This document shows, in pieces, positions 1 to 5,931 of a DNA stretch of 7,081 bases. Numbering within the stretch: the stretch's first letter is position 1; each line of letters begins with the position of its first letter. Under the pieces are notes generated by a model that ran no database searches, was not told the origin of the DNA, and saw only the letters and a program-made list of their open reading frames with translations. The position numbers and the translations under genes were made by a program. This DNA comes from Deltaproteobacteria bacterium. GTDB lineage: Bacteria; Myxococcota_A; Polyangia; Polyangiales; Houyiibacteriaceae. The stretch spans positions 1 through 7,081 of the forward strand of contig QMMB01000168.1 in assembly GCA_003647035.1 (NCBI GenBank), written 5' to 3'.

Positions 1-1196
1 CGACAGTCGGGAGAAAACGCTGGGTCCTTGTTGTCACCCTGACCTTGAGTGAGGCGCTGGTACTCCTGGGTTTCGATATTGACGGTGAAGATGTCGAAAT
101 TCTGGTCACGTCCACTGAAGGCGATGAGCGGCTGCTTCGGGTCCTTGCACCAAACCGGCGTTTGGTTGTGATTCCCGCGAAACGTGACGCGCTTCAAGTT
201 GGTTCCATCGATCTTCATGGTGAAGATCTGCGGACTGCCATGACGATTCGACACGAACGCTAGCTTTCCGCCCGGTCCACAGGTCGGACTGATCACGATC
301 CCGCGACTGCGGGTCAGCCGCCGCAGGCCCTTGCCGTCGAGGCCCGAGCTGTAGATCTCGTAGCTGCCAGGTCGCGACGAAGAGAAGTACATGCGGTCGC
401 CGCAGATCGCGGGCGCCATGGTGATCCCTTTGCCACCGATGACTCGCTTGCCTCCGACCCGCGTGTTCGTGATGAACGTGCCTATCTTAGTCATGCGCGT
501 GTACCAAATCGCGCCCTTACCAAACGAGGGAAGCATCGACACGCCTCGACCGCTCGACACTTTTCGGACGCCGTAGCCGTCCATGGCGGCAGCATAGACG
601 CTCTTGTGCCCAGGTCCATGCTTCCGAGCGAACGCGATTTCGGTTCCAAACGGCCCATAGACACCGGTGACGACCCCGATGACCTCATTGACGAAGGAGT
701 GCATCCATTTGCGAAGCTCCGTAGCCGGCCCGCGGTACGTGCGACGCAGCACCGGCACGCCACCTCCGCTCGATTGGTAGAAGCGCAGCTCGACGCTCAG
801 CGCAGCCTCACTACCGAACACCTGACCTTTGATGACCCCGTTGGCGCCCAGTATCGCCCACGCGCCGAGGTTGACCCCGAGGCCCGAGCTTGCGTAGTCG
901 TGTCGAACCGATTGCGGCCCGATGACACGAAACCCGGGCATCAGACGGAAATCGTTTCGTAGGACGCCTCCAGCGTTTGCGGCCTGTGGCTTCGCGTCAC
1001 CGAGCAGATCGGGAACACCGATACGGAACACCTCTTCGTCGGGCGCATCGATGTCGACTACGAGCTTGTCCTCGGGCAAGGGAGGGGCGTCCTCTTGGCC
1101 CCCGGCCGGCACCACGGACAATAGCACCGGTCCAAAGGCGAGCCCGGCTACCAGAGCCACTCGACGCCAACGATGTCGAACTTCCATCAAAGTCAT
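1..1196 (-). CDS. tolB: TolB, periplasmic beta-propeller of the Tol-Pal system (partial, C-terminus off the left edge)
   Basis: TolB is a periplasmic protein that binds Pal and couples it to the TolQRA motor. I read 398 codons on the minus strand without a stop; the family is usually about 430 residues, so roughly the last 30-40 are missing. A signal peptide covers residues 1 to about 33 (Arg-rich start, then a hydrophobic stretch ending near PAGG). The N-terminal alpha/beta domain spans about 45-175 (FRIGVPDLLG, FRVIGP, ANGVIKGQV). Propeller blades follow: EIAFARK near 186, MYFSSSRPGSYEIY near 269, KLAFVSNRHGSPQIF near 311, LIAFSGRDQNFDIF near 357, and FSPDC at the edge. The start ATG at 1196 is supported by GAGG at 1206-1203, six bases upstream and overlapping the stop codon of the preceding tolA-like gene. 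A second in-frame ATG at 1187 is less well placed. Cysteines at 265, 306, 350 and 398 recur once per blade, which is unusual. The identification is secure from motifs and operon position. Confidence 0.93.
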   Translation of the reverse strand, partial: MTLMEVRHRWRRVALVAGLAFGPVLLSVVPAGGQEDAPPLPEDKLVVDIDAPDEEVFRIGVPDLLGDAKPQAANAGGVLRNDFRLMPGFRVIGPQSVRHDYASSGLGVNLGAWAILGANGVIKGQVFGSEAALSVELRFYQSSGGGVPVLRRTYRGPATELRKWMHSFVNEVIGVVTGVYGPFGTEIAFARKHGPGHKSVYAAAMDGYGVRKVSSGRGVSMLPSFGKGAIWYTRMTKIGTFITNTRVGGKRVIGGKGITMAPAICGDRMYFSSSRPGSYEIYSSGLDGKGLRRLTRSRGIVISPTCGPGGKLAFVSNRHGSPQIFTMKIDGTNLKRVTFRGNHNQTPVWCKDPKQPLIAFSGRDQNFDIFTVNIETQEYQRLTQGQGDNKDPAFSPDC

Positions 1197-1202
1197 GTGC
1201 AA

Positions 1203-1206
1203 CCTC
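1203..1206 (-). promoter_or_regulatory. Ribosome binding site of tolB overlapping the upstream stop codon
   Basis: GAGG lies six bases before the ATG at 1196 and shares its GA with the TGA stop of the upstream gene. This suggests translational coupling and decides the tolB start over the ATG at 1187. Confidence 0.6.
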
Positions 1207-2023
1207 AGCGGGCGTGACGCCCAAAGAAACGCAGAGATATCGTTTTTCCAAGAACGCGGTTCGCCACCGACTCCGGCGGCCTCGGAAGATCTGACCCCTC
1301 TGCTTGGGTCATCCTCCGACGAACGGATTCGTCGAATACTTCATTCCCGCTCGGTCGGCTTACTTCGAACTCCCCGATGCCCCCGCTCGGTGTAACGGAA
1401 AGTTCGATCACGCATGCAAGCTTCTGAAGGTCCTCGTCGCTGAGCTGTGTAGGCACCTGCCAGCCCCTCCGAAAATACGAGTAGAGCTTCCCTAGGTAGA
1501 TCTCGAGCTCGTCTCCCGTCGCTTTGGTGCCTTCGACGATCCCGTCCGGGTCTCCCTCGAGCTCTGGGCCCTTAGTCAGATCCGAAATCGCGCCCGCTCG
1601 CTCACCCAGTTGCGACAGCAGATCCTCATCGCGCGCTTCGCGCTTCTTTTTCGGTTTCGCGAGGCCCCTCTCCTTGCTGGTCGTGGGCACGGCGGCCATC
1701 GGCTCGGACTCGGGGGCCTGGGGCACCGGCGCGGTTTGCTGCGCGTCGGGGATCTCCTTGCTCGGAAGCCTACGAGGTTCCCGGCGCTTCCCAAGCCGCA
1801 CGAACCGAGTCTCGATGACTTCGATCGTGGGAGGTGGCAAATCATCGACGCCACTCCCGAACAGCGACTCCATCCCGCCGAACACGAACGCGCTCAGTAT
1901 GGCCAAGGTGGGTATGCCCACGAAGGCGACGATCGTAAACGCGATACCTCCCGCAATTTCCGTCAGCGTCGGCTGCTCCGTCTCCAGCAGAGAGAGGGCA
2001 CGCCAATCGCTCACCTCGGTCAT
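1205..2023 (-). CDS. tolA: TolA/TonB-type energy transducer of the Tol-Pal system
   Basis: This 272-residue protein occupies the tolA slot between tolR and tolB and should carry force from the TolQ-TolR motor across the periplasm. It has a 20-residue cytoplasmic start and one membrane helix at about 22-50. A Pro/Lys/Glu-rich periplasmic linker runs from about 60 to 165 (including QTAPVPQAPESEP and AKPKKKREARDED). The C-terminal TonB/TolA-like domain covers about 170-272 (LYSYFRRGWQVP, then the strand CVIELSVTPSGGIGEFEV and FDESVRRRM). It is much shorter than E. coli TolA (421 residues) and lacks the long helical domain, so a TonB-family annotation is equally defensible. The membrane helix lacks the Ser-His motif that E. 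coli TolA and TonB use to engage their motor. The start ATG is two bases after the tolR stop. The general role is fairly sure; orthology to classical TolA is an inference from gene order. Confidence 0.82.
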   Translation of the reverse strand: MTEVSDWRALSLLETEQPTLTEIAGGIAFTIVAFVGIPTLAILSAFVFGGMESLFGSGVDDLPPPTIEVIETRFVRLGKRREPRRLPSKEIPDAQQTAPVPQAPESEPMAAVPTTSKERGLAKPKKKREARDEDLLSQLGERAGAISDLTKGPELEGDPDGIVEGTKATGDELEIYLGKLYSYFRRGWQVPTQLSDEDLQKLACVIELSVTPSGGIGEFEVSRPSGNEVFDESVRRRMTQAEGSDLPRPPESVANRVLGKTISLRFFGRHAR

Positions 2024-2025
2024 CG

Positions 2026-2445
2026 CTATCTCGGCTCTCGAGTGACCGGATCGGTGACCAACCCCATCTTACCGATGCCAGCCTGTCGCACGAGAGCAAG
2101 GACCTGCGCCACCACACCGTACGGCACTTGCTCGTCTGCTTGGACGAACACTTCATCGACGTCGAGAATGCGCTGGTCGGACACGAGGCGTTCCCGCAAC
2201 ACATCGAGCGAGACTTCTTCATCGAAGAGGAAGATCCGCTGATCCCGTTGCACCGTGATGAGCGGGTGCTCTTGGTCGATGTCCATGCGTGGCGCGTCGG
2301 CTTTGGGAAGGTCGACCTTGACGCCCGTCGTGAGCATCGGCGCGGCGATCATGAAGATGATCAGCAGCACGAGCATCACGTCGACTAACGGGGTGACGTT
2401 GATTTCGCTGAGGGGGCCGCCGCCGCTACCGCTGGAAAACGCCAT
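2026..2445 (-). CDS. tolR: TolR/ExbD-family proton channel subunit
   Basis: This 139-residue inner-membrane protein forms the proton path with TolQ and drives the TolA-type transducer. The diagnostic segment SEINVTPLVDVMLVLLIIFMI lies at residues 13-33; Asp22 matches the essential transmembrane Asp of TolR/ExbD. The single helix spans about 20-38. The rest is the small periplasmic domain (DLPKADAP near 45, LITVQRDQRIFLFDE near 62, VFVQADEQVPYGVVAQVLALVRQAG near 98), ending in a loosely conserved tail. Length is normal for the family. The ATG at 2445 follows the tolQ stop by three bases and has GGAG six bases upstream. ExbD is the alternative name, but tolB and pal in the same operon favour TolR. 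Confidence 0.95.
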   Translation of the reverse strand: MAFSSGSGGGPLSEINVTPLVDVMLVLLIIFMIAAPMLTTGVKVDLPKADAPRMDIDQEHPLITVQRDQRIFLFDEEVSLDVLRERLVSDQRILDVDEVFVQADEQVPYGVVAQVLALVRQAGIGKMGLVTDPVTREPR

Positions 2446-2448
2446 TGT

Positions 2449-3168
2449 CTACTCCACCAGCAGGTGACGGCGGATGATGTTCAGGTAGTCACTGGCGAAG
2501 GCGGCCGTTTCACTGTCGACCACACGAATGCGCCGCACGAAATAGTTGTAGGCCATCACCGCCGGGATCGCGGCGGCAAGGCCGATCGCCGTTGCGATGA
2601 GCGCTTCGGCGATGCCCGGCGCGACCACGTCGAGCCCGGCACTCTTTTCACCGTGAATGGCGATGAAGGAGTTCATGATGCCCCAAACCGTTCCAAAAAG
2701 ACCGATGAACGGAGCGGTCGAGGCCGTCGTCGCCAGGAACGACACCTTGTTCTCGAGCCGAGTCAGCTCAGCGCTTTGCGCCCTACGAAGCGCGCGCTCC
2801 ACGTTCTCGACGTCCCCTTTCGTAGGGCGCCCCTGCCGCGCAATGCGCGCGAGCTCACGATACCCCGCGCGAAACACCGTGGCGATGGGCGACCGATCGT
2901 AATTCGCCGACTGGGCGTGGATCTCGTTCATCGCCGGGGCGTTCCACGTGCGTGTCTTCTCCTCGGACCAGAAGATCTGCAGGAACCCCCGACTCTGATC
3001 GGTGACCTGCTTCAAGCGGATCCACTTCGCGCCGATGATGTACAGACACATCACCATCATGAAGACGAGGATCAGCAGGACGAACTGCACGACCGGCGAA
3101 GCGCCGACGACGAGCACCCAAGGATTGAGTTGTTCAGGTGCGCTCGCCTGAAGGAACACCGCAAGCAT
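2449..3168 (-). CDS. tolQ: TolQ/ExbB-family proton channel subunit
   Basis: This 239-residue inner-membrane protein is the motor scaffold that surrounds TolR helices and converts proton flow into movement. Three membrane helices are visible at about 26-48, 143-172 and 184-210. The family signatures TAPFIGLFGTVWGIMNSF (151-168) and GIAEALIATAIGLAAAIPAV (185-204) contain Thr160 and Thr193, which match the polar residues lining the TolQ channel. The long cytoplasmic loop lies between helices 1 and 2, as expected, with its Arg-rich part near 100-130. An in-frame TAG at 3177-3175 leaves only a TTG at 3171 or the ATG at 3168 as starts. I prefer the ATG, although no strong Shine-Dalgarno is present (GTGGGA lies about ten bases upstream). 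Pal ends 38 bases before it and tolR begins three bases after it. ExbB is the alternative name; context favours TolQ. Confidence 0.94.
   Translation of the reverse strand: MLAVFLQASAPEQLNPWVLVVGASPVVQFVLLILVFMMVMCLYIIGAKWIRLKQVTDQSRGFLQIFWSEEKTRTWNAPAMNEIHAQSANYDRSPIATVFRAGYRELARIARQGRPTKGDVENVERALRRAQSAELTRLENKVSFLATTASTAPFIGLFGTVWGIMNSFIAIHGEKSAGLDVVAPGIAEALIATAIGLAAAIPAVMAYNYFVRRIRVVDSETAAFASDYLNIIRRHLLVE
2452..2458 (-). promoter_or_regulatory. Ribosome binding site of tolR inside the end of tolQ
   Basis: GGTGGAG on the minus strand lies inside the last tolQ codons, six bases before the tolR ATG at 2445. It fixes the tolR start and points to coupled translation of the two motor subunits. 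Confidence 0.6.
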
Positions 3169-3206
3169 CAATGGCTATCCCACACGAGCACACCCCCCAA
3201 GGCGCG

Positions 3207-3713
3207 TCAGTTCTCGGATCCGCTCACGTTGCGGTCCCGAGCCCAGCCTGCTTCGTCGGTGCCGGTCGCCATCTCTTCACCCATGGAGGTCGTAGAGATG
3301 CTGTTCCCGTCCAAACCGAGCGAAGTGAGGTAACTGCGGACTGTCTGCGCGCGACGCTCGCCGAGCGCGATGTTGTACTCCTCGGTGCCGCGCGGATCGG
3401 CCCCACCAGTGAGAAGGAGTGACACGCCGGAGCCTTGCCCACGGAAGCACTCGACGGCTTCCTGAAGCGCGGCCCGGGAGCTGCTGTCGAGCTCCGACGA
3501 GTCGAACGCGAAGTACACGGTCTCGACGACGCACGGCTGCTCAACCGGTTGAACCTCGACTTCGGGTTCCGGCTCAGGAATCTCGGAGCCAGTCGTCTCT
3601 TCGGCTTCCGGCTCCTCGGCGTCCTTGTTGCACCCGATCGACAGGGTCGACATGGTCGCAAAAAGGGCGAGGCACACCAGAACGGTGAGAGGTGAATTGA
3701 GATGTCTCTTCAT
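3207..3713 (-). CDS. pal: Pal-like peptidoglycan-associated outer-membrane lipoprotein
   Basis: Pal anchors the outer membrane to peptidoglycan and is the cargo that Tol proteins reposition. The 168-residue product has a signal peptide with hydrophobic core at about 8-24 and candidate lipid Cys28 (STLSIGC; Ser at -3 is slightly off consensus). An acidic Pro/Glu linker covers 31-60, and an OmpA-like domain runs from about 61 to 168. The domain shows VYFAFDSSEL (66-75) and GGADPRGTEEYNIALGERRA (103-122). Asp106 and Arg121 match the pair that holds diaminopimelate in OmpA-like domains, while the usual His of GHAD/GHTD is Gly104. Cys61 and Cys89 could form a disulfide. The end WARDRNVSGSEN lacks the usual RRVEI-type last strand. 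ATG 3713 is chosen because AAGGA lies five bases upstream and the signal peptide starts there; a GTG at 3800 would only add an unrelated prefix. It is the first gene of the Tol operon here. Confidence 0.9.
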   Translation of the reverse strand: MKRHLNSPLTVLVCLALFATMSTLSIGCNKDAEEPEAEETTGSEIPEPEPEVEVQPVEQPCVVETVYFAFDSSELDSSSRAALQEAVECFRGQGSGVSLLLTGGADPRGTEEYNIALGERRAQTVRSYLTSLGLDGNSISTTSMGEEMATGTDEAGWARDRNVSGSEN

Positions 3714-3718
3714 GGAGT

Positions 3719-3723
3719 TCCTT
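3719..3723 (-). promoter_or_regulatory. Ribosome binding site of pal
   Basis: AAGGA on the minus strand lies five bases before the ATG at 3713. It is the strongest Shine-Dalgarno in the operon and decides the start in favour of a normal lipoprotein signal sequence. Confidence 0.65.
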
Positions 3724-3734
3724 TTACTTTCCCC

Positions 3735-3748
3735 CTCTGAACCCAGAG
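3735..3748 (-). other. Small hairpin in the presumed pal leader
   Basis: CTCTG (3735-3739) and CAGAG (3744-3748) form a five-base-pair stem with a four-base loop. It lies about 20 bases upstream of the pal start and just ahead of its ribosome binding site. It is too short to call a regulator; a modest effect on leader structure is possible. Confidence 0.2.
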
Positions 3749-3759
3749 AGCACGAGCGC

Positions 3760-3787
3760 AGCATAGTCCCAGGGAATTTACGCGCAA
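3760..3787 (-). promoter_or_regulatory. Candidate sigma70-type promoter of the pal-tolQRAB operon
   Basis: On the minus strand a -35-like TTGCGC (3787-3782) and a -10-like TATGCT (3765-3760) are 16 bases apart. Transcription would begin near 3753, giving a leader of about 40 bases before pal. The matches to consensus are partial (3/6 and 4/6), so this is an inference. Position and spacing are good and no better pair was seen in this intergenic region. Confidence 0.4.
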
Positions 3788-3866
3788 TTTTTCTAGTCAC
3801 TGCATAGGGTTAAGAAGCCCACGTTTTCGTCGTCTAACTATGCGAAGTCATTTGCCAGGGTCAAGG

Positions 3867-4577
3867 ATGTCGCTAATTGTAAAGCCTTGGAGGCTGGTGA
3901 TCCGAATCACCCCGAGAGCAATTCCCCTACTCGCGCTTGTGACAGCCCTCTGCGCGGGTTGCAACACGAGATCGTCTCCGGACGAGCACTCGAGCGGCTC
4001 CGAGCGCGGGCTCCCTGATCTTCAAACCTACGCCCATCGCCTCGATGAGCCCTCGAGGGACGCATGGCAGCGGCCGGAAGAGGTAATCGAGCTTCTCGAG
4101 TGCCGCCCCGGAATGACCGTCGTCGACCTCGGGGCCGGAACCGGGTACTTCCTGCCCTATCTGTCGGTCGCGGTCGGAGACGAGGGGCGTGTGATCCCCC
4201 TCGACCTCGAGCCCGCCACCATCGCCTGGCTGCTTACCCGCATCGAAAGGGAAGGGCTGGGGAACGTGCACCCGGCCGTGGTCACCCCTGACGATCCGGC
4301 GCTCGCCGTGCACTCGGTCGATCGGATCCTCGTCGCCAACACCTGGCACCACATCTCTGGGCGCGTCGACTATGCCGAAAAGCTCCTGTTGTCGCTGCGA
4401 CCAGGCGGTCTCCTGCTGATCGTCGATTTCACCATGGACAGCCCGGAGGGCCCTCCCACAGAGCGGCGACTCAGCAGCAACACCGTGGTGTCCGAGCTCG
4501 AAGCTGCCGGCTTCGTGGTCCAGGTCCTAGAGGAATCTCTTCCTTATCACTATGTGATCGCTGGCCGAGTGCCCTAG
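3867..4577 (+). CDS. Class I SAM-dependent methyltransferase with a lipoprotein-type signal sequence
   Basis: The 236-residue product starts with a basic segment (MSLIVKPWRLVIR) and a hydrophobic core ending at a lipobox-like LCAGC with Cys32. A Ser-rich linker follows. The conserved lead-in YAHRLDEPSRDAWQRPEEV (55-73) precedes a Rossmann methyltransferase fold: motif I VVDLGAGTGYF (85-95), acidic PLDLEP after strand 2 (111-116), PDDP near 141, VANTWHHI (156-163) and LRPGGLLLIVDF (177-188). Proteins of this type with N-terminal signal sequences are known in several Gram-negative groups, but I know of no established substrate. ATG 3867 is preferred over the in-frame ATG at 3840 because AGGG lies six bases upstream (3857-3860) and the shorter form begins a normal signal peptide. 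It is transcribed away from pal and converges on the VWA lipoprotein gene 27 bases downstream. Fold assignment is firm; export, substrate and role are inferences. Confidence 0.87.
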   Translation: MSLIVKPWRLVIRITPRAIPLLALVTALCAGCNTRSSPDEHSSGSERGLPDLQTYAHRLDEPSRDAWQRPEEVIELLECRPGMTVVDLGAGTGYFLPYLSVAVGDEGRVIPLDLEPATIAWLLTRIEREGLGNVHPAVVTPDDPALAVHSVDRILVANTWHHISGRVDYAEKLLLSLRPGGLLLIVDFTMDSPEGPPTERRLSSNTVVSELEAAGFVVQVLEESLPYHYVIAGRVP

Positions 4578-4587
4578 CTCAGTTGGC
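4570..4587 (+). repeat. Left copy of an 18-base imperfect direct repeat flanking the VWA gene
   Basis: TGCCCTAGCTCAGTTGGC overlaps the stop codon of the methyltransferase gene. It matches 16 of 18 bases with the copy at 5949-5966. The core AGCTCAGTTGG resembles a tRNA D-arm, but no cloverleaf follows. Confidence 0.4.
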
Positions 4588-4604
4588 AGCCTGCGAGATG
4601 ATCG

Positions 4605-5843
4605 CTATTCGACGACGATGGCGCCGCACGGGAATTCGGCCGTGAACGTTGCCTGGCCGCTCTTGAACTCGTTGCAGGCGCTGCCCTTGAGCCGAATGAA
4701 ATCGTCGGCATCGGGGCTGGGCTCCCACTCGGACGGGCAACTCAGCGGGGTTCCGTTCAAGCGCACGTCACTCTCCGGATCGTCGCAGGCCTTGGCTTCG
4801 TCGTCGAACGGCTTGTCGATCTGGATGTCACACGAGATGCTGTCGGAGATGATTGCGTTGAACGCGGCTTCGAGACTCTGAGCGTCGTTGCCGCGCCAAT
4901 ACGGGGCGTTGCCTTCGGAGCCAGTCCTCTCGAGCCCAACACCTGCGTTGGCCATCTCTTGAAGATGAGCGTCCGAAACGCCATTGCCAACGCTCAGCAC
5001 GAAGAGGTCGAACCCTGCATCGTGGGCGCGGGCCGCCGCCTCGACGGACAGATCCTTTGCAGCGGTGGTTTGGTTGTGGGGATCCGCGCATGTGTTGGGT
5101 TCGCCATCGGTGGCGAGCACGATGATCGTCGGCCCCTCCGCGGGCGGAGGGTTGCTCTGCACGCTGGCAACTACGGCGTCGATGCTCTCTCCCGTTGGGG
5201 TATCCCAATCGCCCGACCTCGGGTACGTCATTGGGTACTCCGCGTTGATCGCGCCGGCGTTGTCGAGCGAGAAGCCGACTTCGATCGGCAGCTCAGGGCA
5301 CGGAGGCCCTCCGTCGTCCGCGGTGTAGGTGGTCAAACCGAACCGCACAATCGACTCGAGGCTCGACACCGTGCCGGTCACTGCGGCATGGGCATCCTCC
5401 CAACGGTCACCACGCATCGAGCTGCTTTGGTCGACGAGGAACATGACGTTCGGGATGCTGCGCGTGGGCGAGACCATCACGGACTGGCAGTTGTCGCCGC
5501 CGGTATTACCGGTACCGCCGGAGCCACCGCTGCCCAGCCTCAGCGCGCATCGTCCGCGAACATTGCACTCCTCGTTCGCGCTGCAGCCCTCGGTGGCGGT
5601 GCATTGCGCGCCGCACACGCCATCGCTGCAAAACGTCCCGAGCTGACACTCCGAGTCGCTGCCACTCGGGCACACCTCGTCGCAGCCCGCCGGTGGAGGA
5701 CTGAACGACTCGCACGTGGTCAGAACCCCGCCGGTTCCACCCGTGCCACCAGCGCCGCCGCCACGTTCGACGTCACTGCTACCACCACAAGATGCCACGC
5801 CGAAAATCCCGACGAGCACGAAGAAACACCAACGCCAACGCAT
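4605..5843 (-). CDS. Cysteine-rich VWA-domain surface lipoprotein
   Basis: The 412-residue product has a short signal peptide with a clear lipobox VASC (Cys19). A Gly/Thr-rich linker (20-39) is followed by a module with ten cysteines between 44 and 99, arranged partly as C-x5-C-x4/5-C units, and a second Gly-rich linker (102-116). The von Willebrand A domain covers about 130-335. Its metal site is intact: DQSSS at 138-142, TPTG at 215-218 and TDG with Asp246. A C-terminal region (336-412) carries five more cysteines. Excluding the lipid Cys, the mature chain has 18 cysteines, an even number that fits oxidised disulfides in the periplasm or at the surface. VWA domains bind protein partners through a metal ion, so adhesion or a scaffold role is likely, but the partner is unknown. 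ATG 5843 has GGGGG five bases upstream; a TTG at 5888 would give an extra 15 residues before a complete signal peptide and is rejected. Confidence 0.88.
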   Translation of the reverse strand: MRWRWCFFVLVGIFGVASCGGSSDVERGGGAGGTGGTGGVLTTCESFSPPPAGCDEVCPSGSDSECQLGTFCSDGVCGAQCTATEGCSANEECNVRGRCALRLGSGGSGGTGNTGGDNCQSVMVSPTRSIPNVMFLVDQSSSMRGDRWEDAHAAVTGTVSSLESIVRFGLTTYTADDGGPPCPELPIEVGFSLDNAGAINAEYPMTYPRSGDWDTPTGESIDAVVASVQSNPPPAEGPTIIVLATDGEPNTCADPHNQTTAAKDLSVEAAARAHDAGFDLFVLSVGNGVSDAHLQEMANAGVGLERTGSEGNAPYWRGNDAQSLEAAFNAIISDSISCDIQIDKPFDDEAKACDDPESDVRLNGTPLSCPSEWEPSPDADDFIRLKGSACNEFKSGQATFTAEFPCGAIVVE

Positions 5844-5869
5844 GAAAACCCCCACAGAAACCAAGCCAG

Positions 5870-5888
5870 TTGCATCTACATGATGCAA
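5870..5888. repeat. Inverted repeat with 7-base arms upstream of the VWA gene
   Basis: TTGCATC (5870-5876) and GATGCAA (5882-5888) are perfect complements around a five-base centre. The dyad lies 27 bases upstream of the VWA start and overlaps the presumed -10 region, so it could be an operator or a leader hairpin. Arms of this size also occur by chance in a 7 kb window. Confidence 0.4.
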
Positions 5889-5908
5889 ACCGTCGGTTTC
5901 CCGCGCAA
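5880..5908 (-). promoter_or_regulatory. Weak candidate promoter of the VWA lipoprotein gene with a palindrome in its spacer
   Basis: On the minus strand TTGCGC (5908-5903) and CATCAT (5885-5880) are 17 bases apart, giving a leader of about 30 bases. The perfect palindrome AAACCGtCGGTTT (5887-5899) fills most of the spacer, where a repressor or activator could act. The -10 match is only 4/6, so the call is tentative. Confidence 0.27.
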
Positions 5909-5927
5909 CTCGGCTCTCAAATTGCGC
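5903..5927. repeat. Inverted repeat GCGCAA / TTGCGC upstream of the VWA gene
   Basis: GCGCAA (5903-5908) and TTGCGC (5922-5927) are perfect six-base arms separated by 13 bases. The left arm coincides with the presumed -35 element on the minus strand. It is either a regulator site or a hairpin downstream of the dioxygenase gene; there is no T-tract to make it a standard terminator. Confidence 0.3.
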
Positions 5928-5931
5928 CCGA

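Noticed and set aside
1524..2242. Two overlapping plus-strand open frames (1524-2045 and 1610-2242)
   Set aside because: Both are antisense to the tolA-like and tolR genes, lack signal or domain features, and arise from the codon bias of the real genes.
2449..3171. TTG at 3171 as the tolQ start
   Set aside because: The ATG at 3168 is directly next to it and is the stronger start codon; the difference is a single residue.
2464..3333. A 289-codon open frame on the plus strand
   Set aside because: It is antisense to tolQ and the end of pal, and its Arg/Asp/His-rich composition has no recognisable domain; the minus-strand genes are unmistakable.
1..3713. A dedicated ExbB-ExbD-TonB iron uptake system instead of Tol-Pal
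   Set aside because: The motor proteins alone could be ExbB/ExbD, but tolB and pal in the same operon, with no receptor gene, point to Tol-Pal.
3714..3866. Promoter for the methyltransferase gene on the plus strand
   Set aside because: No pair of -35 and -10 elements with acceptable spacing was found; the best attempt, TTTACG with CATAGG, has a 20-base spacer.
4578..4604. Possible terminator between the convergent methyltransferase and VWA genes
   Set aside because: Only a four-base TGCC/GGCA pairing and no T-tract can be seen in the 27-base gap and its edges.
4571..4645. tRNA-like string CTAGCTCAGTTGGCAG
   Set aside because: Only the D-arm-like part is present; no acceptor pairing, anticodon arm or T-loop follows, and it overlaps the end of a coding gene. 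It is kept only as a repeat.
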